From positions 1-36,252 of IMG/VR virus record IMGVR_UViG_3300030104_002911: 36,252 bases of DNA; one strand, 5' to 3'. The notes beneath the pieces were generated by a model, which saw nothing but the letters and a program-made list of their open reading frames with translations, was not told the origin of the DNA and did not search any database. This document shows positions 30,198 through 36,252 of this stretch, one piece after another (within the stretch, counting starts at the first letter, position 1; each line of letters opens with the position of its first letter). Origin of the DNA: a virus. Made by a program: the position numbers and the translations under genes.

Positions 30198-32638
30198 TGG
30201 CAGTTGAAACAGGAACAGGGGCTGGTGGTAATGTCGATGGTGTATCTCCAGAACTTGAACAGGCAGAGATAGACCTGATTGAGTTTGATAAAGAAAAAGA
30301 CATTACAGAGTTTGATGATGGCACTGCTATCATAGGTGAGTTTGAAGAACAAACCGAAATGATGCAACAGCCAATGGATTTTAACGCTAATATAGCTGAT
30401 TTTGTTGATGACAGTGTTTTAGGACCTATATCCAATGACCTTATTGGTGATATAGATGATGATATATCCTCTCGTAAAGAGTGGGAAGATAACTACAAGG
30501 ATGGCTTGTCTTTTCTAGGTATGAAGCCAGAAGAGAGGTCACAACCATTTGAAGGAGCTTCTGGAGTTGTTCATCCATTGCTTGCAGAGTCTGTAACACA
30601 GTTTCAAGCACAAGCTTATCGTGAGATGTTACCTGCAGGTGGTCCTGTTCGTACACAGGTTATAGGTGCTGATAATCCTATGCTTTCTGCACAAGCAGAA
30701 CGTATTAAAGAGTATATGAATTATCAAATTACTTACGAGATGGAGGAGTATGACCCTGAATTAGACCAGATGTTGTTCTATCTACCGATTGTGGGTTCTA
30801 CGTTTAAAAAAGTTTACTTTGATCCGTTGTTACAAAGAGCCGTAAGCAAGTTTGTCTATGCTGAAGACTTGGTTGTTCCTTATGCTGCAACTGATTTACT
30901 TACAAGCCCTAGAATAACACACATTATTCGTATGAGTGAGAATGAAGTACGAAAGATGCAAATTGCAGGTTTTTACCGTGATCTTGAATTACCGTCTACT
31001 GGATCTATTAGCAATTTATCACAGGTTCAAGAAGCAGTAGACGATATACAGGGGGTAGGACCATCAAGCGTAAATGAAGAATTGACGATATATGAAGTCC
31101 ATACAAATCTTGATATTGAAGGTTTTGAAGATATGGGTGCAGACGGACAACCATCAGGTTTGAAACTACCATATATTGTTACAATTCTTAAAGAGACAAG
31201 CGAAGTTTTGGCTATTCGTAGAAACTATAACGAACAAGACATGATGCGAAAACAGAAGCAGTATTTTATACATTATAAGTTTCTTCCTGGCCTTGGATTT
31301 TATGGATTTGGTCTTACTCATATGATTGGAGGTCTTGCTCAAGCTTCTACATCATTACTACGGCAACTTATTGATGCAGGTACTCTCTCTAATCTCCCTG
31401 CAGGTTTTAAGTCTCGTGGTGCTCGTATTCGTGATGAGGACAATCCAATCCAGCCAGGAGAATTTAGAGATATAGATGCAATAGGTGGTGATATTAGGGG
31501 TTCCTTAATGCCATTGCCGTTTAAAGAGCCATCAGGAACTTTGTATAGTCTTTTAGGAACTTTGGTTGATGCAGGTAGACGTTTTGCTTCAATGGCAGAC
31601 ATGAAAGTTGCGGAGATGGGCGGTGAAATGCCTGTAGGAACAACTATGGCTATTATGGAGCGTGGCACAAAAGTTATGTCTGCGATACATAAACGTCTGC
31701 ATTATTCACAAAAGATAGAATTTAAACTGTTATCTAGGATATTCTCAGAAAACCCTACACCATATCCTTATATGGCTGCAGGAGGTCCACCTGAGATAAA
31801 AGCACAAGACTTTGATAGCAGAATTGATGTATTACCAGTTAGCGACCCCAACATATTCTCTATGTCACAGAGGATTTCACTTGCACAGACACAATTACAA
31901 CTTGTGCAGTCAAACCCACAGATACATGGTGGTCCACAAGGTTTATATCAGGCATATCGTAAAATGTACGAGGCTCTTGGTGTTGGTAATATTGAAGCTA
32001 TACTACCACCCCCTCCACAACCTATGCCAATGAACCCTGCAAAGGAGAATCAAGCGTTTTTAACAGGAGGAATGGCACAAGCATTTCCACAGCAAGACCA
32101 TCAGGCTCATATTAAGGCTCACCTAGCGATAATGTCTACTCCTGCAGTGCAATCTAATATGAATGCTATTGCGGTTGTACAGGGTCATATTCAGGAGCAT
32201 ATAGGAATATTTGCAGAGATACAGGCTCAAGAGGAGATTATGGCTAATTTACCACCTGAAGCACAACAGATGATGCAGACAAGTCCTGAGTTCCAAGCAC
32301 AGATACAAGAGCAAGTTCAGAACATGGCTGCAAGCTTGGCTGCAGAGATGATAGAGCAATATGCTCAAAGTGTTACACCTGAGAAGTCAGAAGATCCACT
32401 TGTGACGATTAGGAAGCAGGAATTAGCATTGAAAGGTGCTGATATTGAGAGAAAGAAAGAAGAATTTGATAGATCTCAAGAACTTGACAGAGAGAAAGAA
32501 AGAAACGATGCTCTCGTACAGCAACAACGAATTGATATTTCAGAGGAAGCTCTGCAAGATAAAACTCGTATTGCAGAAGATAGAATACAAACGCAGCGTG
32601 ATATTGCTGCAATGAATAACTTATCAAGGAGGCAATAA
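30197..32638 (+). CDS. Portal protein
   Basis: An 813-aa protein of the long P22/T7-like portal type found in marine phages. The N-terminal about 90 residues are acidic. The core has SRKEWEDNYKDGLSFLGM, EGASGVVHPLLAESVTQFQA, and LPAGGPVRTQVIG; later GFGLTHMIGGLAQASTSLLR and MGGEMPVGTTMAIMERGTKV, a conserved stem/wing region. The C-terminal 200 residues are Gln/Met-rich and end in a long charged coiled coil (about 740-800). It forms the dodecameric DNA gate used by the large terminase. Family features and the terL context make the call secure. Confidence 0.85.
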   Translation: MAVETGTGAGGNVDGVSPELEQAEIDLIEFDKEKDITEFDDGTAIIGEFEEQTEMMQQPMDFNANIADFVDDSVLGPISNDLIGDIDDDISSRKEWEDNYKDGLSFLGMKPEERSQPFEGASGVVHPLLAESVTQFQAQAYREMLPAGGPVRTQVIGADNPMLSAQAERIKEYMNYQITYEMEEYDPELDQMLFYLPIVGSTFKKVYFDPLLQRAVSKFVYAEDLVVPYAATDLLTSPRITHIIRMSENEVRKMQIAGFYRDLELPSTGSISNLSQVQEAVDDIQGVGPSSVNEELTIYEVHTNLDIEGFEDMGADGQPSGLKLPYIVTILKETSEVLAIRRNYNEQDMMRKQKQYFIHYKFLPGLGFYGFGLTHMIGGLAQASTSLLRQLIDAGTLSNLPAGFKSRGARIRDEDNPIQPGEFRDIDAIGGDIRGSLMPLPFKEPSGTLYSLLGTLVDAGRRFASMADMKVAEMGGEMPVGTTMAIMERGTKVMSAIHKRLHYSQKIEFKLLSRIFSENPTPYPYMAAGGPPEIKAQDFDSRIDVLPVSDPNIFSMSQRISLAQTQLQLVQSNPQIHGGPQGLYQAYRKMYEALGVGNIEAILPPPPQPMPMNPAKENQAFLTGGMAQAFPQQDHQAHIKAHLAIMSTPAVQSNMNAIAVVQGHIQEHIGIFAEIQAQEEIMANLPPEAQQMMQTSPEFQAQIQEQVQNMAASLAAEMIEQYAQSVTPEKSEDPLVTIRKQELALKGADIERKKEEFDRSQELDREKERNDALVQQQRIDISEEALQDKTRIAEDRIQTQRDIAAMNNLSRRQ

Positions 32639-32874
32639 TGTCATCATCAGTCTATGAAAAAATCGCTAAACAAATGAAAGAAGCGAAAGTTATGCGTAGA
32701 GAAGCTATAAATAAAGCGAAAGAAGTTGCGGAAACCGTTATGGTTCGTGCAAGAACTGCCGCTGGTCATTATGTAGCTGATAATCCAGATACGCCTGAAA
32801 ATGAAGCTTGGGAAGAAAAGCCTAAAGTTGAAGTTAAGAAAAAAACAACAAAGAAAGCTAAGAAGAAGAGTTGA
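32638..32874 (+). CDS. Small basic helical protein, 78 aa
   Basis: Starts on the portal stop (TAATG) after an aggaggcaa ribosome site. The protein is a charged helix (SSVYEKIAKQMKEAKVMRRE) followed by a Lys-rich tail (KVEVKKKTTKKAKKKS). It could be a small virion or DNA-binding accessory protein; no family recognised. It overlaps the TTG start of the next gene. Confidence 0.55.
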   Translation: MSSSVYEKIAKQMKEAKVMRREAINKAKEVAETVMVRARTAAGHYVADNPDTPENEAWEEKPKVEVKKKTTKKAKKKS

Positions 32875-33062
32875 CAAAGCCAACAGTAAATTCCCTTAAC
32901 CAAGAGATACACTCTCTTGATTCACGCACTACTCGCCTCGAAACTGAAGCCAATATTCAGTTTAAGGACATTTACAATCGTTTTCGGAGGATTGAAAATA
33001 TCCTTATTAGTGCTTTTGGTGCTACTTTTCTTCTACTCATAACAATCGTCATACGGATGTAG
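32871..33062 (+). CDS. Coiled-coil plus C-terminal membrane anchor protein (XhlA-like layout)
   Basis: A 63-aa product from TTG 32871, which overlaps the previous stop. Residues 8-38 are a heptad-type helix (LNQEIHSLDSRTTRLETEAN) and 41-60 a membrane span (ENILISAFGATFLLLITIVI). This layout, coiled coil then tail anchor, is that of XhlA-type lysis helpers, but the length and fit are only general. It opens the membrane/lysis group. Confidence 0.5.
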   Translation: MTKPTVNSLNQEIHSLDSRTTRLETEANIQFKDIYNRFRRIENILISAFGATFLLLITIVIRM

Positions 33063-33063
33063 T

Positions 33064-33552
33064 ATGGATCCGATCACTATAAGTGCGGCTATCTCAACTG
33101 CCACAGCCGCCTTTGGTGGAATAAAAAAAGCGTTCATGGCAGGTCGAGAACTGGAAAGCATGACACAAGATTTGTCTCGCTGGATGGGTGCTGTTTCAGA
33201 CGTATCAAACATTGAAAAACGAGCCAAAAATCCGACTTTATTTTCTAAAGTTTTCAATGGACAGAGTATAGAGCAGGAAGCTATCGAAGCTTTCGCTGCT
33301 AAAAAAAAATTACAACAGCAGCGTGACGAATTGAAAACCTTCATAATGTTTGCACATGGAACTTCAGCTTGGGAGGAATTAGTTCAGATGGAAGGAACTA
33401 TTCGTAAGCGTAGACAGAAAGAAATTTATGAAGCACAAGAAAGAAAAGAAAAGATTTTATTCTGGGTTATCCTTATTTGCACCCTTGGCATTGGCACTGC
33501 TATTCTCATTGCTATTGCATACGGCCTCTGGCTCGTGGACAGAAGCGCATGA
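33064..33552 (+). CDS. Conserved marine-phage protein with C-terminal membrane span
   Basis: A 162-aa protein. MDPITISAAISTATAAFGGIKKAF and GRELESMTQDLSRWMGAVSD resemble a conserved protein in marine podovirus-type genomes. The middle is helical (KKKLQQQRDELKTFIMFAHG) and residues 133-155 are a strong membrane span (ILFWVILICTLGIGTAILIA). Its last 125 bases also encode the signal-like segment of the next gene in another frame. Function unknown; the setting suggests a role in lysis or membrane-associated assembly. Confidence 0.65.
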   Translation: MDPITISAAISTATAAFGGIKKAFMAGRELESMTQDLSRWMGAVSDVSNIEKRAKNPTLFSKVFNGQSIEQEAIEAFAAKKKLQQQRDELKTFIMFAHGTSAWEELVQMEGTIRKRRQKEIYEAQERKEKILFWVILICTLGIGTAILIAIAYGLWLVDRSA

Positions 33553-33814
33553 GCATTACAAGAGGCCAACCCTCGACAATGGGGGATATACAATTTGCAG
33601 ACTTAAAAAAGTCGAAAAAGTTCATGAAAGTTTTCGAGGAAAAACAACAAGACAATACTGGTGTCTGTATGAAGGAGCTAACGGAAGTGGAGGTATTGAA
33701 ATCATGGAAAGCATTGATGCTTGTCCTAGAGAAATCGTATGTCTTTATGACCCAAAAGAAAAACGAGTTACAGTTAAAGATTTAATGAACTCAATGAAGG
33801 AGGCGTTTAAATGA
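33428..33814 (+). CDS. Secreted/anchored protein overlapping the preceding gene
   Basis: A 128-aa protein. Residues 1-40 form a basic head (MKHKKEKKRF) and hydrophobic core (LSLFAPLALALLFSLLLH), a signal peptide or anchor. The rest (YTICRLKKVEKVHESFRGKT, then REIVCLYDPKEKRVTV) has four cysteines and looks extracytoplasmic. The first 125 bases overlap the end of the 33064 gene; the frame has no later plausible start, so the overlap seems real. No lipobox is present, so it does not fit an outer-membrane spanin. The stop overlaps the next ATG. Confidence 0.55.
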   Translation: MKHKKEKKRFYSGLSLFAPLALALLFSLLLHTASGSWTEAHEHYKRPTLDNGGYTICRLKKVEKVHESFRGKTTRQYWCLYEGANGSGGIEIMESIDACPREIVCLYDPKEKRVTVKDLMNSMKEAFK

Positions 33815-34134
33815 CACAAAAGACTTTTAAAGGTAAAGCAGCTAAAGAATTTGCAGCTAAGTTAGATAGTAATGGAGATGAACAAATAGACGACCTTGAG
33901 ATTATGGAGAGAAAGATCCGTCTGGAGAACGATAACGCCAAACAAGATCAACAAAGATATATGGTCTGGTTCTCTGCGGTGTCCGTTACAGCTTATATTG
34001 CAGTGCTTATGACAGATCTCGTTCCGTTGGATAGATTGGATCATTTAAGTAGTATTGGTAGCACTTGGGTTCTTTCAAATATGGGTATAATTGGAGCCTT
34101 CATAGCCTCCAGTGCTTTTACAAAGAATGGCTAA
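33811..34134 (+). CDS. Membrane protein with a canonical EF-hand loop
   Basis: A 107-aa protein with AAGGAGG before its ATG. Residues 19-30, DSNGDEQIDDLE, are a textbook calcium-binding EF-hand loop (D19, N21, D23, Q25, D27, E30). Two membrane spans follow: about 52-75 and 88-104. A calcium sensor on a two-span protein in the lysis region may couple ion conditions to membrane function, but this is inference. A single EF-hand without a partner would need dimerisation for tight binding. Confidence 0.7.
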   Translation: MTQKTFKGKAAKEFAAKLDSNGDEQIDDLEIMERKIRLENDNAKQDQQRYMVWFSAVSVTAYIAVLMTDLVPLDRLDHLSSIGSTWVLSNMGIIGAFIASSAFTKNG

Positions 34135-34411
34135 TGTTAACTTCCAATCAATAGCTTTGGGAGTGTATCTCTTTATATGTTTATTTGATTTTGTCCTCGT
34201 TCCTGTGTGGTATGGCGTAAATAGACCAGAGATAGCTAGTTTTATAAATACAATGAATACAATGGAGGATACCCAACTTCAAATGGAACTTATGAGAAAA
34301 ATGACAGACCACCATAATCCATACACTTTGATGGGTGGGGGCTTGTTTCATTTGTCATTTGGAGCCATATTAACAGGAAGTGTTTTAAATAAAAAAAATA
34401 AGGAGGAGTGA
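34127..34411 (+). CDS. Two-span membrane protein, putative holin-like
   Basis: ATG 34127 gives 94 aa (an in-frame GTG at 34112 would add five residues). The first span is ALGVYLFICLFDFVLVPVWY; a polar helix (NTMEDTQLQMELMRKMTD) and a Gly-rich second span (LMGGGLFHLSFGAILTGSVL) follow, with a Lys-rich end. The size and two-span topology fit a holin or antiholin, and I have seen similar proteins in marine phages. It overlaps both neighbours by a few bases. Confidence 0.55.
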   Translation: MANVNFQSIALGVYLFICLFDFVLVPVWYGVNRPEIASFINTMNTMEDTQLQMELMRKMTDHHNPYTLMGGGLFHLSFGAILTGSVLNKKNKEE

Positions 34412-34806
34412 TGTACGAATATGCAGTTAAGGAAATAGTAAAAGTCGTAGATGGCGATACTGTTGACGTTATAATAGACTTGGGATTTGACCTTTCTAAA
34501 AAAGAACGTGTGCGACTTGCTGGTATAGACACTCCTGAAAGCAGAACAAGAGATGCAGAGGAAAAAGTATTTGGTCTTGAGGCTAAAGCTTATCTTACGG
34601 AAAGATTAGAAGGTTCTAAAGATTTAATTGTAAAAACAGAAAAAGACGGAAAATATGGTAGAATGTTAGGTTGGTTTTATAGCAATAAATCTGAAAACAG
34701 TATAAACAATGAAATGATTGCAAATGGATACGCTTGGGAGTATGATGGAGGCAAGAAAGAAAAGAATTTACAAGATTTAGCAGATATAAGGGGAGTTCCA
34801 ATTTGA
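34411..34806 (+). CDS. Thermonuclease (staphylococcal nuclease family)
   Basis: AGGAGG (34401-34406) precedes ATG 34411; a GTG at 34408 is also possible. The 131-aa protein has the family core: VVDGDTVDVIIDLGF (calcium-site aspartates D14/D16), RVRLAGIDTPE with R35, D40 and E43, and GKYGRMLGWFY with R84, plus NNEMIANGYAWEY. All catalytic positions appear intact. There is no signal peptide, so activity would be in the host cytoplasm or in released lysate; roles could include host DNA breakdown or limiting release of competing DNA. Confidence 0.88.
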   Translation: MYEYAVKEIVKVVDGDTVDVIIDLGFDLSKKERVRLAGIDTPESRTRDAEEKVFGLEAKAYLTERLEGSKDLIVKTEKDGKYGRMLGWFYSNKSENSINNEMIANGYAWEYDGGKKEKNLQDLADIRGVPI

Positions 34807-35183
34807 GTGTATTAACGAGTTTAGTAGGTCCAGTAACAGGTCTTTTAGACAAATTTATCGAAGACAAAGATCAAAAGGCTGCTTTGGCTCACGAAATAGC
34901 TACTATGGGCGAGAAACACGCTCAAGAGGCTTTATTAGCACAGCTTGCAATAAACAAAGAAGATGCGAAAGGAAACTGGTTTCAAAGTTCTTGGCGACCA
35001 TTGACTGCTTATGTTTGTTTGTCAGGCTTTGTTATAAACTATTTAGTAAGCCCACTGGCTGCACCATTTGGGGTTGTTATTCCTCAAGTGGACGTATCCA
35101 TGATGGTTCCGATTTTAACTGGAATGTTGGGTCTTGCTGGATTACGTTCATTCGAACGTGTTAAAAAAGTAGGTAAAAAATAA
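34803..35183 (+). CDS. Holin of the GTA-type three-helix family
   Basis: A 126-aa product from TTG 34803 (GGGGAG upstream, overlapping the previous stop). An amphipathic helical N-terminal half is followed by the signature GNWFQSSWRPLTAYVCLSGF (59-78) and two further hydrophobic helices, the pattern of the three-transmembrane holin family known from gene-transfer agents and related phages. It should permeabilise the inner membrane and release the muramidase encoded at 36045. Confidence 0.75.
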   Translation: MSVLTSLVGPVTGLLDKFIEDKDQKAALAHEIATMGEKHAQEALLAQLAINKEDAKGNWFQSSWRPLTAYVCLSGFVINYLVSPLAAPFGVVIPQVDVSMMVPILTGMLGLAGLRSFERVKKVGKK

Positions 35184-35197
35184 CTAAGGAGAAAATT

Positions 35198-35356
35198 ATG
35201 AAGTCTAAAGGCGGTGCGAAAGGCGGCTCAATGCAAGGTCGCAAAACTAAAAAAATGATGGGTGGAGGTAAAGTAAAGAAAAAAGGTTACGCAATGGGCG
35301 GTAAAGTCGGTATGCGTAAGAAAGGTTATAAGAGAGGCGGTAAAGTCAAAAAGTAA
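35198..35356 (+). CDS. 52-aa Lys/Gly repeat peptide (GGKV repeats)
   Basis: Starts after aaggagaaaatt. The peptide is nearly all Lys, Gly, Arg, Met and Tyr, with repeats GGGKVKKKGYAMGG, GGKVGMRKKGYK and RGGKVKK. The GG-x-V unit is the same as in virion-region proteins here. Similar very basic small peptides occur in marine phage genomes. It may bind DNA or membranes or be a virion component. It overlaps the next gene by one base. Confidence 0.65.
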   Translation: MKSKGGAKGGSMQGRKTKKMMGGGKVKKKGYAMGGKVGMRKKGYKRGGKVKK

Positions 35357-36048
35357 TGGCATATTTACAGAGCAATGTACCGCACTTTAAATGTTGGGTG
35401 CGGAGGGAGTACACTTGCAACCATAGTAGATACCAAGGAGAATTTCTTCATGCTATGGTGATAGCTGTAACGACCATACCGAATAGGTGTCTTAGCTTCC
35501 AAGTAATTTTTACTGGATGCGAGACAGACGACACAGATGAAACAAACGTACATGGTGGTGCGATGTGGGCTAGGATGCCCATAACAGGATTGGTGGGTGA
35601 TACACCTTTTGAAGAGTGGCCTGAACCAATGCTTACGCATCAAGCACAACCTTGGGATTGTGCTTCTCGCAATCATGCAGTTTATGTTTTAGATAGAGCA
35701 ACACCTTGTCCTTGGCTGGCTAAAATAGATGGCGAGTTTTATCCTGCTAAATATTATTTTACTGTTGATTATACAGACAGTGAAATAGCAGACGATCCTG
35801 CACAACATAAACAAAGTCATGTTATGGAATTGTTAGATGCTGGTTCTTGGACAGGCAATATTATAGCTTTGCCTAATAATCGTGTGAGGGTTACACACCC
35901 TGCATGGTTTGAAACTGGAGATGGTGCTCCAGATTTTTTACCATCACAACACATTCATTACTCAAAATCTAATTTAGATTATACGCTTGACGTAAATCAA
36001 ATATTCAATAATCTTTATGCAGAAGAAAAAGGGAGTAAGAAAAAATGA
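35356..36048 (+). CDS. Conserved marine-phage protein, 230 aa
   Basis: Starts on the previous stop (TAATG). Conserved stretches include HFKCWVRREYTCNHSRYQGE, TTIPNRCLSFQVIFTGCETD, GGAMWARMPITGLVGDTPF, YPAKYYFTVDYTDSEIADDP and QSHVMELLDAGSWTGNIIAL. I recognise this as a protein widespread in marine cyanophage- and pelagiphage-like genomes with no assigned function. It is strand-rich, Trp/Tyr-rich and cysteine-containing, with no signal or membrane segment. It overlaps the muramidase start by four bases. Confidence 0.75.
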   Translation: MAYLQSNVPHFKCWVRREYTCNHSRYQGEFLHAMVIAVTTIPNRCLSFQVIFTGCETDDTDETNVHGGAMWARMPITGLVGDTPFEEWPEPMLTHQAQPWDCASRNHAVYVLDRATPCPWLAKIDGEFYPAKYYFTVDYTDSEIADDPAQHKQSHVMELLDAGSWTGNIIALPNNRVRVTHPAWFETGDGAPDFLPSQHIHYSKSNLDYTLDVNQIFNNLYAEEKGSKKK

Positions 36049-36242
36049 AAGAAAATTTTGAAGAATGTTTAAAAATGCTTCTTCATCATGAAGGGGGATA
36101 TGTCGATCATCCTGAAGACCCAGGTGGAGAAACAAATTTAGGAGTGACTAAGAAAGTCTATGAAGAGTGGGGTGGTACAAAAAATATGAAAGACCTTACA
36201 GTTGAAGATGTAGCTCCTAATCCCGTTAATCCCATAACTTGA
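36045..36242 (+). CDS. GH108 muramidase (lysozyme), 3' part missing or scrambled
   Basis: The N-terminus matches glycosyl hydrolase family 108: LLHHEGGYVDHPEDPGGETN (12-31) with catalytic E16, then LGVTKKVYEEW and MKDLTVEDVAP. After residue 58 the expected iYxxnYW segment is replaced by NPVNPIT and a stop, 11 bases from the window edge. The intact family protein is about 160-180 residues, so about two thirds is missing. The last 34 bases look foreign to the gene: either the reading reaches a rearranged or chimeric end, or the gene is truly truncated. Confidence 0.7.
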   Translation: MKENFEECLKMLLHHEGGYVDHPEDPGGETNLGVTKKVYEEWGGTKNMKDLTVEDVAPNPVNPIT

Positions 36243-36252
36243 TCTGCTGGAT

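Noticed and set aside
33549-33785. Alternative frame (ATG at 33549) for the gene after 33064
   Set aside because: It would fit a neat ATGA overlap, but the 33428 frame ends at an ATGA overlap with the EF-hand gene and has a signal-like start and cysteine pattern; the alternative is Lys/Met/Val-rich with no such support.

Overview
The window is a stretch of a tailed double-stranded DNA phage, most likely infecting a marine bacterium. It carries a large terminase, a long P22/T7-like portal, three large internal-virion-type proteins, a Sak4/DUF669 recombination pair, a TOPRIM-RepA primase-helicase, a GTA-type three-helix holin and a GH108 muramidase. Coding DNA is AT-rich and tightly packed, with many ATGA/TAATG stop-start overlaps. 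All genes but one read rightward. There are no rRNA or tRNA genes and no bacterial housekeeping genes. The portal, internal proteins, Lys/Gly peptide and lysis-region proteins resemble those of phages from uncultured marine (SAR11/SAR116-type) hosts; the host itself cannot be fixed from the sequence. No capsid, tail-tube or DNA polymerase gene is visible, so the window is not a complete genome in reading order.

Layout. 1-6914: end of an upstream gene, then four overlapping or closely spaced genes for internal virion / DNA-ejection proteins. 6885-7082 (minus): a small ribbon-helix-helix regulator, the only leftward gene. 7102-15595: DNA metabolism, with a DUF1064 nuclease, Sak4-like ATPase, DUF669 protein, SF2 helicase, Cas4-like Fe-S nuclease and primase-helicase, plus small unknown genes. 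15600-19610: structured non-coding RNA candidate, small accessory genes, a HExxH metallopeptidase-like protein, an orphan integrase arm domain and a beta-class DNA methyltransferase. 19836-24302: unusual accessory zone in which single genes (a gamma-glutamylcyclotransferase-like protein, the small terminase, small phage proteins and an amidoligase) mostly sit as separate transcription units, divided by terminators and repeat-filled, partly GC-rich non-coding blocks. 24428-25103: an operon with an XRE regulator. 25145-32638: a Gly/Met-rich 912-aa protein, large terminase, two small GG-motif proteins and the portal. 32638-36252: membrane proteins, EF-hand protein, thermonuclease, holin, conserved marine-phage protein and a muramidase whose end is disrupted at the right edge.

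Regulation is the most striking layer. I see three recurrent operator-like motifs: (A) WTGCAA-N3-TTGCAW between -35 and -10 of at least four TTGACA-type promoters; (B) TATGGTA heptamers phased at exactly 10 bp, found over the ribbon-helix-helix gene's own promoter and at two other promoters; (C) long palindromes centred on TCGAAC-N4-GTTCGA, confined to the intergenic blocks around the small terminase and amidoligase genes. The most interesting gene content is the pairing of a glutamine-synthetase-fold amidoligase (a predicted amide/peptide-bond former) with a GGCT-fold cyclotransferase, which suggests a phage-encoded system for adding and removing amide-linked adducts on an unknown substrate.
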